Positions 1-6,142 of a stretch of DNA of 7,617 nt are shown here, in pieces (the stretch's first letter is position 1; each line of letters opens with the position of its first letter). Below the pieces are notes generated by a model. It saw nothing but the letters and a program-made list of their open reading frames with translations, ran no database searches and was not told the origin of the DNA. The stretch spans positions 1 through 7,617 of the forward strand of contig JAEKFU010000371.1 in assembly GCA_016522385.1 (NCBI GenBank), given 5' to 3'. A program made the translations under genes and the position numbers. The DNA comes from Pseudomonadota bacterium. GTDB taxonomy: Bacteria > Pseudomonadota > Alphaproteobacteria > Rhizobiales > Aestuariivirgaceae.

Positions 1-1779
1 CCGGGTGTCAATCGCTTCATGAAGCGTTTGACATATTTCTTGATGCTTGCCGGCCTGACTTCACTTATCGTCGGCGGGGTTGGTGTCGGCAATGCGGTCA
101 AGGCATTCATGGACGGCCGCCGCGGAACGATTGCCACGCTAAAGTGTATCGGCGCAACCTCACGGATCATCCTGATGATTTACGTTATCGAGGTGCTGGC
201 CGTTGCATCCATCGGGATTGCTGTGGGTTTGGCTCTAGGCGTTGCGGCGCCATTCGTTGCCAGCGGGTTACTGCGCGAAGTTCTGCCGGTGCCAGTTACG
301 GCGCATGTTGAGTGGACACCGCTTCTAAGGGCAGCAGCTTTCGGTTATCTGGTGACTATTGCCTTTGCCTTGTGGCCGCTCGGCAGGGCGCGGCACATTG
401 TGCCGTCGGCCTTGTTTCGCGATGTCGTGGCGGGGGACTGGCGGCCGCCGGGTGGGGCCTATCTTATGGTCAGCCTGTTGGCCATCCTTGCGCTGTGTCT
501 GTTGACACTTACGACGCTGCCAGAAAAACAGGTCACGCTTTGGTACATCGCCGGTGTTGCCGGGTCGTTCGTAGTCCTGTCGGGATTGGCGGTGCTGATT
601 ATGCACGTCGCGCGAAGCCGGCTCAATCCGACAAGCGCGACCAGCCGCTATGCAATCGCCAATCTCTACCGACCGGGAGCGCCAACGCCATCGATCACCT
701 TATCGCTTGGTCTCGGGCTGACGCTCTTCGTCATACTAGCATTGGTCGACAACAACGTTTCAGGGCAGTTGCGTTCGACACTGCCCGAGCGGGCACCCAG
801 CTTCTATTTTGTTGACGTCGCCAACACCCAGCGCGATGAGTTTATCGACTTGATCAAACAGCTACCGAAGGTACACGAGATTAAGACCGCTCCGATGCTG
901 CGTGGCCGGGTTCTCAGCGTAGCCGGCGTACCGGCACGCGACGTGAGGGCCACACCTGACACGGCTTGGGCGCTGAAAGGCGATCGCGGGCTAACTTACG
1001 CCGAGACGCTGCCGAATGGATCGGAAATTACGGCCGGTCAGTGGTGGGATGCAGATTATGACGGTCCGCCGCTCGTGTCATTTACCCAGGACATTGCGGA
1101 AGGCATCGGACTCAAGCTTGGCGATGAAGTCAAGGTCAACGTGTTGGGCCGTGTGATCGCTGCGAAAGTCGGCAGTTTTCGCAAGGTCGATTGGCGGTCG
1201 CTTAACATCAACTTCGTCATGGTGTTCTCGCCCAATACGCTGAAAAGTGCACCGCACATGAACATCGTGACAGTGAGTATGGATGAAGATGCGGAGAACG
1301 AATTGCTGGCGTCGGTGTCTGCCGCCTATCCGACGGTTACCGCGGTGCGGGTCAAAGACGCTCTTGATGCGGTGAGTGACCTATTGGCCAAATTGCTGGT
1401 GGCCATACGTTCAGCTTCGGCGATGACGTTCGTGGTCGGCATTCTGGTTCTGGCCGGTGCGATGACCAGTGGGCTTTCGGCGAGGATCTATGATTCCGTC
1501 GTATTGAAAACGTTCGGTGCGACCCGGCGACAGCTGATTTCCGCCTATATTATGGAATTCTCCGTGCTCGGCCTGACTGTGGCATCATTTGCAGTGATCA
1601 TTGGCGGCGTGGCGTCCTGGGCGATCATTCGGTTTGTGATGGAGATGACATTTGAATTCTCTTTGAGTGTTGCGGCGGCGACGGCAATCTTTGCCATGAT
1701 CGTGACGGTGGTGGCGGGATTGGCGGCCACGTGGCGTGCTCTGGGGTCGCGGCCGGCGAGAATCTTACGGACCCAGTGA
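1..1779 (+). CDS. ABC transporter permease, YbbP-like, two FtsX domains (5'-truncated by window)
   Basis: Inner-membrane permease of a MacB/YbbP-type ABC exporter family, expected to pair with a separate ATPase encoded upstream. The reading frame is open to base 1, so the ATG at 19 is internal. The visible part is 592 residues; family members are usually a little over 800, so the N-terminal region (first membrane segment and first periplasmic domain) is missing. Membrane segments are seen at about residues 15-35, 55-85, 105-127, 152-173, 178-203 and 231-250. A large periplasmic domain follows (about 252-465), then three final segments near 473-493, 515-545 and 555-578. Both FtsX cytoplasmic loops are recognisable: GRRGTIATLKCIGAT (39-53) and RIYDSVVLKTFGATRR (495-510). 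The periplasmic part carries YbbP-like pieces such as PMLRGR and VDWRSLNINF. The C-terminus RPARILRTQ is typical. Known members are often encoded beside an ATPase and an arylesterase/thioesterase, which are not visible here. The exported substrate cannot be inferred. Confidence 0.9.
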   Translation, partial: PGVNRFMKRLTYFLMLAGLTSLIVGGVGVGNAVKAFMDGRRGTIATLKCIGATSRIILMIYVIEVLAVASIGIAVGLALGVAAPFVASGLLREVLPVPVTAHVEWTPLLRAAAFGYLVTIAFALWPLGRARHIVPSALFRDVVAGDWRPPGGAYLMVSLLAILALCLLTLTTLPEKQVTLWYIAGVAGSFVVLSGLAVLIMHVARSRLNPTSATSRYAIANLYRPGAPTPSITLSLGLGLTLFVILALVDNNVSGQLRSTLPERAPSFYFVDVANTQRDEFIDLIKQLPKVHEIKTAPMLRGRVLSVAGVPARDVRATPDTAWALKGDRGLTYAETLPNGSEITAGQWWDADYDGPPLVSFTQDIAEGIGLKLGDEVKVNVLGRVIAAKVGSFRKVDWRSLNINFVMVFSPNTLKSAPHMNIVTVSMDEDAENELLASVSAAYPTVTAVRVKDALDAVSDLLAKLLVAIRSASAMTFVVGILVLAGAMTSGLSARIYDSVVLKTFGATRRQLISAYIMEFSVLGLTVASFAVIIGGVASWAIIRFVMEMTFEFSLSVAAATAIFAMIVTVVAGLAATWRALGSRPARILRTQ

Positions 1780-1781
1780 CA

Positions 1782-1810
1782 TTGACAGGTTCATTGCTTT
1801 GTCGCCTACT
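1782..1810 (+). promoter_or_regulatory. Candidate sigma-70 promoter for the adenosyltransferase-rhomboid operon
   Basis: A perfect -35 box TTGACA (1782-1787) is followed after 17 bases by CCTACT (1805-1810), or after 18 bases by CTACTT. It lies just after the permease stop at 1779 and about 46 bases before the ATG at 1857, a sensible distance. A 5-bp dyad, CTACT-TCGC-AGTAG (1806-1819), overlaps the -10 box. The assignment is from sequence only. Confidence 0.45.
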
Positions 1811-1856
1811 TCGCAGTAGTTGAAACGGGCAATTTACCGAGGATCGGGACGTAGAC

Positions 1857-2450
1857 ATGGTCGTTCTCAACAAAATCTACACAAAGACCGGCGATCAAGG
1901 GACGACGGCGTTAGGCACGGGCGAGCGCGTGTCGAAGACACATTTGCGCATCGAAGCCTATGGAACGGTTGATGAGGCCAACGCCTTGCTCGGTGTTACC
2001 CGGTTGCATTGTAGCGATGAGGCACTTAGCGAGATCGACACGATGCTGTATCGCATTCAAAACGATCTGTTTGACCTAGGCGCCGATCTTTGCGTGCCCG
2101 AAGATGGTGAGGACCGTGGCTATGAGCCTTTGCGGATCAACGAGGGACAAGTAGAGCGACTGGAGCGCGAAATCGATCAGTTGAATGACGAGCTGTTGCC
2201 GCTACGCTCATTCGTTCTACCGGGTGGCCATCCGGCGGCCGCTCATCTGCATGTGTGCCGCACCGTGTGCCGGCGCGCCGAGCGCGAGATGACGGCACTG
2301 GCGCAGATGGAGAAAGAGCCGGTATCTGATGTGGCGTTGCGCTACATCAACCGGTTGTCGGACTTTTTGTTTGTCGCCAGCCGGTGGGTCAACGCCAGGT
2401 ATGATGGCGACGTTTTGTGGCAGCCAGGTAAGACGAAGCGGGACGAGTGA
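1857..2450 (+). CDS. ATP:cob(I)alamin adenosyltransferase, PduO/MMAB type
   Basis: Transfers the 5'-deoxyadenosyl group of ATP to cob(I)alamin, making adenosylcobalamin for enzymes such as methylmalonyl-CoA mutase; cytosolic, usually trimeric. The 197 residues match the usual length. The N-terminal ATP-binding stretch YTKTGDQGTTALGTGERVSK is at 8-27, followed by EAYGTVDEANALLG (33-46), FVLPGG (119-124), the RTVCRRAER helix (135-143) and YINRLSDFLFVASRWVN (163-179). R135, R139, R140 and E142 align with human MMAB R186, R190, R191 and E193, positions altered in cblB methylmalonic aciduria. The start is the ATG at 1857; a GAGGA at 1839-1843 is a slightly distant Shine-Dalgarno, and the protein begins as family members do. 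The gene is first in a pair with the rhomboid gene 7 bases downstream. Nearby etfBA and the 3-hydroxyacyl-CoA dehydrogenase fit a role in short-chain acyl-CoA metabolism. No cobalamin riboswitch is visible upstream. Symbols in use (cobO, pduO, atr) are ambiguous, so none is given. Confidence 0.95.
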   Translation: MVVLNKIYTKTGDQGTTALGTGERVSKTHLRIEAYGTVDEANALLGVTRLHCSDEALSEIDTMLYRIQNDLFDLGADLCVPEDGEDRGYEPLRINEGQVERLEREIDQLNDELLPLRSFVLPGGHPAAAHLHVCRTVCRRAEREMTALAQMEKEPVSDVALRYINRLSDFLFVASRWVNARYDGDVLWQPGKTKRDE

Positions 2451-2457
2451 TGCGTCC

Positions 2458-3150
2458 ATGTTCATTCCTATCCATGACAACACGCCGTTACGACTGATCC
2501 GGTTTCAGTTTGTCACCGGACTGATCTTGGTAATCAATCTTGTCATCTTCATCTACACGCATGTGCTGGTTGGCGGTCAGGGTGAGGTGTCGATTGCCAC
2601 ATCGTTTGGTGCCATTCCAGCCCTAATTCTGGATCACGCCAAACTTGATCCGGCGCTTCAGGTGGTGCCGGAGCCCGCGACGTTGTTGACCTACATGTTC
2701 ATGCATGCCGGGTGGTTGCATATCATCGCCAATATGCTGTTCCTGATTGTTTTTGCCGATAATGTCGAAGATACGTTTGGCCACGGTGGTTTCCTGTTGT
2801 TCTACCTGATCTGCGGCGTTGTTGCTGCGCTTACGCACATCTATGCCGTGCCACATTCCCAGGCACCGCTGGTCGGTGCATCGGGTGCCGTTTCCGGTAT
2901 TCTGGCGGCCTATCTGGTATTGTTCCCACGGGCACGTGTCTGGGTATTGTTGTTCATGAAGCTACCATTGCGGATATCGGCCCTTTGGGCGCTTGTCGGG
3001 TGGTTCGCGTTTCAGGTTTTCAGCCTGTTTGTCGCCCAGGAAGGCAACACGGTCGTTGCATGGTGGGCCCATATTGGTGGCTTCGCTGCCGGATTGATCA
3101 TTACGGTTAGCATGTTGAAGCTGTTTAAGGCCCGATTTGCGGGCCGATAG
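2458..3150 (+). CDS. Rhomboid family intramembrane serine protease
   Basis: Polytopic inner-membrane protease that cleaves transmembrane substrates within the bilayer. The predicted 230 residues fit a compact six-segment bacterial rhomboid. Membrane segments lie at about 17-35, 77-101, 111-130, 139-156, 160-190 and 198-221. The conserved H-x3-N pair that helps form the oxyanion site is H88 and N92 in HAGWLHIIAN. The catalytic serine is S142 in GASG (140-143) and the catalytic histidine is H205 in WWAHIGGFAAG, so the Ser-His dyad is complete and the protein should be active. The frame is open further upstream to 2329, but that would overlap most of the C-terminal third of the previous gene. 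The ATG at 2458, with GGACGAG at 2441-2447 about 10 bases before it, gives a normal N-terminus and 7-base spacing, so translational coupling is likely. The substrate is unknown. No extra domain (zinc ribbon, ankyrin) is present. Confidence 0.93.
   Translation: MFIPIHDNTPLRLIRFQFVTGLILVINLVIFIYTHVLVGGQGEVSIATSFGAIPALILDHAKLDPALQVVPEPATLLTYMFMHAGWLHIIANMLFLIVFADNVEDTFGHGGFLLFYLICGVVAALTHIYAVPHSQAPLVGASGAVSGILAAYLVLFPRARVWVLLFMKLPLRISALWALVGWFAFQVFSLFVAQEGNTVVAWWAHIGGFAAGLIITVSMLKLFKARFAGR
3129..3145 (+). other. Stem-loop at the end of the rhomboid gene
   Basis: GGCCCG (3129-3134) and CGGGCC (3140-3145) form a perfect 6-bp GC-only stem around the loop ATTTG, within the last codons of the rhomboid gene and ending 5 bases before the end of its stop codon. 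No T-run follows, so it is not a standard intrinsic terminator. It might stabilise the mRNA 3' end or be chance. Confidence 0.3.
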
Positions 3151-3209
3151 CGGCGAATCGCGCGACGTGACGGAGAGTCGCAATTGGACCGGATGTGTCG
3201 GGACCATGA

Positions 3210-3238
3210 TTGACTCGGCTTGTTCGCGAAACTAGGGT
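3210..3238 (+). promoter_or_regulatory. Candidate sigma-70 promoter for etfBA
   Basis: TTGACT (3210-3215) and TAGGGT (3233-3238) are separated by an ideal 17 bases. A transcript would start near 3245, giving a leader of roughly 73 bases before the etfB ATG at 3318. The -10 box is a moderate match only. Confidence 0.4.
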
Positions 3239-3271
3239 CCCGCGCACGTTGCCGAGGGCGATGAGTTGCAT

Positions 3272-3283
3272 CTTGGGCCCAAG
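3272..3283. promoter_or_regulatory. Perfect 12-bp palindrome upstream of etfB, possible operator
   Basis: CTTGGGCCCAAG is a perfect palindrome with no spacer. It lies 34 bases before the etfB start and about 27-39 bases after the predicted transcription start. A zero-spacer palindrome suits a dimeric repressor better than a hairpin, since the RNA would have no loop. No regulator gene is in the window and I do not recognise the motif. Confidence 0.35.
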
Positions 3284-3317
3284 CTCGTACAACCACTAAC
3301 AGAGAGTTCTGAAACAG

Positions 3318-4067
3318 ATGAAGGTACTCGTCGCTGTCAAGCGGGTCGTGGACTACAATGTCAAGATCCGCGTCAAGGCCGATGGCTCCGGTGTTGAGCT
3401 GGCCAACGTCAAGATGTCGATGAATCCGTTTGACGAGATCGGCGTTGAAGAAGCCATCCGGTTGCGTGAAGCCGGCACGGCCAGTGAGATCGTCGCGGTA
3501 TCGGTTGGTCCGCAGCAGGCGCAGGAGACGATCCGCACGGCACTGGCCATGGGCGCAGACCGCGGCATCCTGGTCAAGCATGACGAATATGTCGAGCCGC
3601 TTGGCGTGGCCAAGATACTCAAGGCCGTGATTGATGAGGAAAAACCAGAGTTGGTGATTCTCGGCAAGCAAGCAATCGATGATGATTGCAACCAGACCGG
3701 CCAGATGCTGGCTGCCTTGCTCGGTTGGGCGCAGGCGACTTTCGCCTCCAAGATTGCGATCAGCGGCAGCGAAGCGGAGGTTACACGTGAAATCGACGGT
3801 GGTCTCCAGACCATTAGAGTTAAATTACCGCTGATTGCCACCACAGATCTCCGCCTCAACGAGCCGCGTTACGCGTCCCTGCCGAACATCATGAAGGCCA
3901 AGAAGAAGCCGCTTGATGAAAAGACGCCAGCCGAGCTTGGCGTCGATGTCACCCCGCGCCTGAAGGTTCTCAACACCGAAGAACCGCCCAAGCGTGAGGC
4001 GGGCAAGATTGTCGGATCAGTGAGCGAACTGGTCGACAAGCTGAGAAACGAAGCAGGAGTTATTTGA
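3318..4067 (+). CDS. etfB: Electron transfer flavoprotein beta subunit
   Basis: Small subunit of the soluble FAD-containing electron-transfer flavoprotein, which collects electrons from acyl-CoA dehydrogenases and related flavoenzymes and hands them to membrane ETF:ubiquinone oxidoreductase. The 249 residues match the group I (mitochondrial-type) ETF beta length. It opens MKVLVAVKRVVDYNVKIRVK, typical of the family. The structural AMP-binding stretch GKQAIDDDCNQTG lies at 116-128. The family signature spans about 155-175, with DGGLQTIRVKLP in its core. The recognition loop LRLNEPRYASLPNIMKAKKK (178-197) includes L188, equivalent to human L195, which docks onto dehydrogenase partners. K193 and K196 align with human K200 and K203, known methylation sites. 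The start is the ATG at 3318; AGAGAG at 3300-3305 is a modest ribosome-binding site. etfA begins 3 bases after the stop. This is a respiratory, non-bifurcating type by sequence and context. Confidence 0.97.
   Translation: MKVLVAVKRVVDYNVKIRVKADGSGVELANVKMSMNPFDEIGVEEAIRLREAGTASEIVAVSVGPQQAQETIRTALAMGADRGILVKHDEYVEPLGVAKILKAVIDEEKPELVILGKQAIDDDCNQTGQMLAALLGWAQATFASKIAISGSEAEVTREIDGGLQTIRVKLPLIATTDLRLNEPRYASLPNIMKAKKKPLDEKTPAELGVDVTPRLKVLNTEEPPKREAGKIVGSVSELVDKLRNEAGVI
4055..4059 (+). promoter_or_regulatory. Ribosome-binding site that fixes the etfA start
   Basis: AGGAG lies inside the end of etfB, 10 bases before the ATG at 4070. A TTG at 4064 is in frame, but it is only 4 bases from this site and would add two residues not usual for EtfA, so the ATG is preferred. 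The arrangement implies translational coupling of the two subunits. Confidence 0.75.
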
Positions 4068-4069
4068 TC

Positions 4070-5011
4070 ATGGCTGTGCTGTTGATTGCCGAACATGACA
4101 ATACCGAAGTCAAGGATGCAACCCACAAAGCATTGACGGCTGCGGCCCAGATTGGCGGTGACGTACACGTGCTGGTCGCCGGCAAGGGATCCGACGCTGC
4201 AGCGGCGCATGCCGCCAAGCTTGATGGTGTTGCCAAAGTGCTGCACTGCGATGCGGAGGTCTTTGAACGTCCGCTGGCGGAACCGATGGGCGATCTTGTC
4301 GTGTCTTTGATGGCGGACTACGACGCCGTTGTGTCGCCGGCAACAACCAATGGCAAGAACTACTCGCCGCGCATCGCAGCACTGCTTGATGTCATGCAGA
4401 TTTCCGATATCACCGCGGTGAAATCCGCCGATACGTTTGAGCGACCGATCTACGCTGGAAACGCCATCCAGATCGTCCAGTCAGGCGATGCCAAGAAGGT
4501 CATCACGGTGCGCACTGCCGGCTTCGATGCAGCTGGAGAAGGCGGCTCCGCAGCGATAGAGAAGATCGACGCGCCGGTTGATCCGGGCTTGTCGTCCTAT
4601 GTTGGAGAGAATCTGTCGAAGTCGGACCGGCCGGAGCTGACTTCCGCCGACATTATAATCTCGGGTGGCCGTGGTATGCAGAACGGCGAGAATTTTGCAA
4701 TGCTGGAAAAGATTGCCGACAAACTCAATGCAGCAGTCGGTGCCTCGCGTGCAGCGGTAGATGCTGGATTTGTGCCCAACGACTATCAGGTTGGCCAGAC
4801 CGGTAAGGTGGTAGCGCCGGATTTGTACATTGCTGTGGGGATCTCAGGTGCCATTCAACATCTGGCCGGCATGAAAGATTCCAAGGTGATCGTCGCAATC
4901 AATAAAGACGAGGAAGCTCCAATCTTCCAGGTTGCCGATTATGGTCTGGTGGCGGATCTGTTCCAGGCCGTACCGGAATTGGAAGCCGAACTGGATAAAG
5001 CCGGAACTTGA
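4070..5011 (+). CDS. etfA: Electron transfer flavoprotein alpha subunit
   Basis: Large subunit of ETF; it binds the redox-active FAD. The 313 residues match the family. The N-terminal half (about 1-185) is the ETF domain that packs on EtfB, opening MAVLLIAEHDN. The C-terminal half (about 190-310) is the FAD-binding domain. Visible FAD contacts, equivalent to human ETFA after a shift of 22 residues, are S226 and R227 in GASRAAVDAG (224-233), Q243 and T244 in VGQTGK, H264 in GAIQHLAGMKD (260-270), N278 in AINKD and D296 in ADYGLVAD. The stretch SGGRGM (198-203) is also conserved. R227, H264 and T244 are the residues that tune flavin potential in the human protein. Nothing is missing. The gene directly follows etfB with 2 bases between stop and start, so equal expression is expected. 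No intrinsic terminator follows. Confidence 0.97.
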   Translation: MAVLLIAEHDNTEVKDATHKALTAAAQIGGDVHVLVAGKGSDAAAAHAAKLDGVAKVLHCDAEVFERPLAEPMGDLVVSLMADYDAVVSPATTNGKNYSPRIAALLDVMQISDITAVKSADTFERPIYAGNAIQIVQSGDAKKVITVRTAGFDAAGEGGSAAIEKIDAPVDPGLSSYVGENLSKSDRPELTSADIIISGGRGMQNGENFAMLEKIADKLNAAVGASRAAVDAGFVPNDYQVGQTGKVVAPDLYIAVGISGAIQHLAGMKDSKVIVAINKDEEAPIFQVADYGLVADLFQAVPELEAELDKAGT

Positions 5012-5071
5012 CGCTTTGGAGCGAAGTCCTGCCGATCTGCGAAAGACCCCTTATCGCACTTGCGAAATAAA

Positions 5072-5099
5072 CTTGTTCGGGGACGCCAGCCGATATAGG
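5072..5099 (+). promoter_or_regulatory. Candidate promoter for the 3-hydroxybutyryl-CoA dehydrogenase gene
   Basis: CTTGTT (5072-5077) and TATAGG (5094-5099) are separated by 16 bases, in the 125-base gap after etfA. The first box resembles the CTTG-type -35 common in alphaproteobacteria. Just upstream an imperfect dyad, TTATCGC-ACTT-GCGAAATAA (5051-5070), could be an operator. The gene may also be read through from etfBA, since no terminator is seen after etfA. Confidence 0.35.
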
Positions 5100-5136
5100 C
5101 TCGCGGCCCCAATTTGTGTTTGGTGACGGGAATAGT

Positions 5137-6012
5137 ATGACGATCCGCAAAATAGGTGTCATCGGCGCTGGCCAGATGGGCAATGGCATTGCTCATACAT
5201 GTGCCTTGGCCGGCTATGACGTCGGCTTGAACGATCTATCCAAAGAACGGATCGAGGAAGGGCTGGCAACGATAAACGGCAATCTGGCCAGGCAGTGCAA
5301 GTCGGGACGGATCACCGAAGATCAGCGCAGCGCGGCCCTTGCGCGGGTGACGTCGGTTGAAAAGCTCGACGGATTTGCAGATTACGACTTGGTTATTGAA
5401 AGTGCGACGGAAGACGAGGAGCTCAAGCGCAAGATCTTCGCCGAGTTGTGCCCGACCCTGGGTCCTGACACCATTGTCGGTAGTAACTCATCGTCGATAT
5501 CGATTACACGATTGGCGGCATCGACCGATCGACCGGAGCGGTTCATGGGTATCCACTTCATGAACCCCGTGCCGGTGATGGAACTGGTCGAGCTTATCCG
5601 TGGCATTGCCACTGAAGACGAAACGTTCAATACCGTGCGCGATTTCGTCAAAACATTGGACAAGACCGTCGCCGTTGCCGAAGACTTCCCGGCGTTCATC
5701 GTCAACCGCATCCTGTTGCCAATGATCAACGAGGCGGTCTACACGCTTTATGAGGGAGTGGGATCGGTTGAGGCCATCGATACGGCCATGCGTCTGGGTG
5801 CCCGCCATCCAATGGGGCCGCTTGAGCTTGCTGATTTCATCGGTTTGGATACCTGTTTGTCCGTCATGCAAGTGCTCTATGAGGGGCTCGCGGACACCAA
5901 GTACCGCCCGTGCCCACTACTGGTGAAATATGTCGAGGCCGGCTGGCTGGGTCGTAAAACAAATCGCGGCTTCTATGATTACCGCGGAGACACACCCGTC
6001 CCAACGCGGTAA
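5137..6012 (+). CDS. 3-hydroxybutyryl-CoA (3-hydroxyacyl-CoA) dehydrogenase
   Basis: Oxidises (S)-3-hydroxybutyryl-CoA to acetoacetyl-CoA with NAD(P), or the reverse; cytosolic. The 291 residues match the single-domain family. The Rossmann NAD-binding motif GAGQMG (10-15) is intact and D33 sits at the end of the second strand, where it usually binds the NAD ribose. Catalytic residues map exactly onto human short-chain enzyme spacing: S119 in GSNSSS, H140 in GIHFMNP (138-144), E152 in ELVELI and N190 in FIVNR. The C-terminal dimerisation domain (about 190-291) has GARHPMGPLELADFIGLD (221-238) and ends with NRGFYDY. The frame extends upstream to a GTG at 5116, but MTIRKIGVIGAG from the ATG at 5137 is the normal start; the nearby ribosome-binding site is weak. 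It follows etfBA, a common alphaproteobacterial arrangement where the gene is called hbdA or similar. Preference for NAD or NADP cannot be settled here. Confidence 0.95.
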   Translation: MTIRKIGVIGAGQMGNGIAHTCALAGYDVGLNDLSKERIEEGLATINGNLARQCKSGRITEDQRSAALARVTSVEKLDGFADYDLVIESATEDEELKRKIFAELCPTLGPDTIVGSNSSSISITRLAASTDRPERFMGIHFMNPVPVMELVELIRGIATEDETFNTVRDFVKTLDKTVAVAEDFPAFIVNRILLPMINEAVYTLYEGVGSVEAIDTAMRLGARHPMGPLELADFIGLDTCLSVMQVLYEGLADTKYRPCPLLVKYVEAGWLGRKTNRGFYDYRGDTPVPTR

Positions 6013-6027
6013 GGTGTGGTGGCAATT

Positions 6028-6041
6028 CACGCTCCAGCGTG
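6028..6041 (+). terminator. Weak terminator-like hairpin after the dehydrogenase gene
   Basis: CACGC-TCCA-GCGTG forms a perfect 5-bp stem with a 4-base loop and is followed by TTTCGTCTT. It starts 16 bases after the dehydrogenase stop. Stem and T-run are both short, so termination would be inefficient. Confidence 0.3.
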
Positions 6042-6048
6042 TTTCGTC

Positions 6049-6077
6049 TTGGGAATCCGTGTTGGTTCGTGTAACAA
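6049..6077 (+). promoter_or_regulatory. Tentative purA promoter
   Basis: TTGGGA (6049-6054) and TAACAA (6072-6077) are 17 bases apart. A transcript would begin near 6083-6085, at the foot of the GC-rich hairpin, giving a leader of about 60 bases. Both boxes are imperfect. An alternative pairing is CTTGGG (6048-6053) with TGTAAC (6070-6075). Confidence 0.25.
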
Positions 6078-6082
6078 CACTC

Positions 6083-6115
6083 AACGGCCCCGGCAGGATG
6101 TGCCCCGGGGCCGTT
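6083..6115 (+). terminator. Strong GC-rich stem-loop between dehydrogenase gene and purA, terminator-like
   Basis: AACGGCCCCGG (6083-6093) and CCGGGGCCGTT (6105-6115) are perfect 11-bp complements around an 11-base loop, CAGGATGTGCC. The stem runs into TTT and then CGCTT, a short interrupted T-run. In form it is a typical terminator, presumably for the upstream gene. It ends only 27 bases before the purA ATG, so it would lie in the purA leader if the purA promoter is upstream of it. Confidence 0.55.
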
Positions 6116-6142
6116 TCGCTTGCCTGAAAAGGGGTTGGGAAG

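Larger units (their letters stand above)
3151..3317. other. Intergenic region between rhomboid gene and etfB
   Basis: This 167-base gap contains no credible gene. It holds the candidate promoter at 3210-3238, the perfect palindrome at 3272-3283, and the 8-base palindrome TCGCGCGA at 3158-3165. No T-tract terminator for the upstream operon is seen, so some readthrough from the rhomboid gene into etfB is possible. Confidence 0.6.

Noticed and set aside
312..815. A 167-codon + strand frame inside the permease gene
   Set aside because: It overlaps the clear permease frame with its membrane segments and translates to low-complexity Arg/Ala/His-rich sequence; a shadow frame.
2329..2457. Upstream extension of the rhomboid frame
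   Set aside because: It would overlap the conserved C-terminus of the adenosyltransferase and add a non-rhomboid N-terminus; the ATG at 2458 has better spacing and a typical start.
3012..3859. Long open frames on the minus strand opposite etfB and the end of the rhomboid gene (219 and 168 codons)
   Set aside because: They lie antisense to well-identified genes, have compositions expected from reverse-reading GC-rich codons, and show no recognisable domain or ribosome-binding site.
3219..5079. Shared octamer CTTGTTCG upstream of etfB (3219-3226) and of the dehydrogenase gene (5072-5079), as a possible common regulator site
   Set aside because: An 8-base match between two gaps of this size is fairly likely by chance, and the two copies take different positions relative to the predicted promoters.
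5116..5136. GTG start adding seven residues to the dehydrogenase
   Set aside because: Family members start a few residues before the Rossmann strand, as from the ATG at 5137; the extra residues are not family-like.
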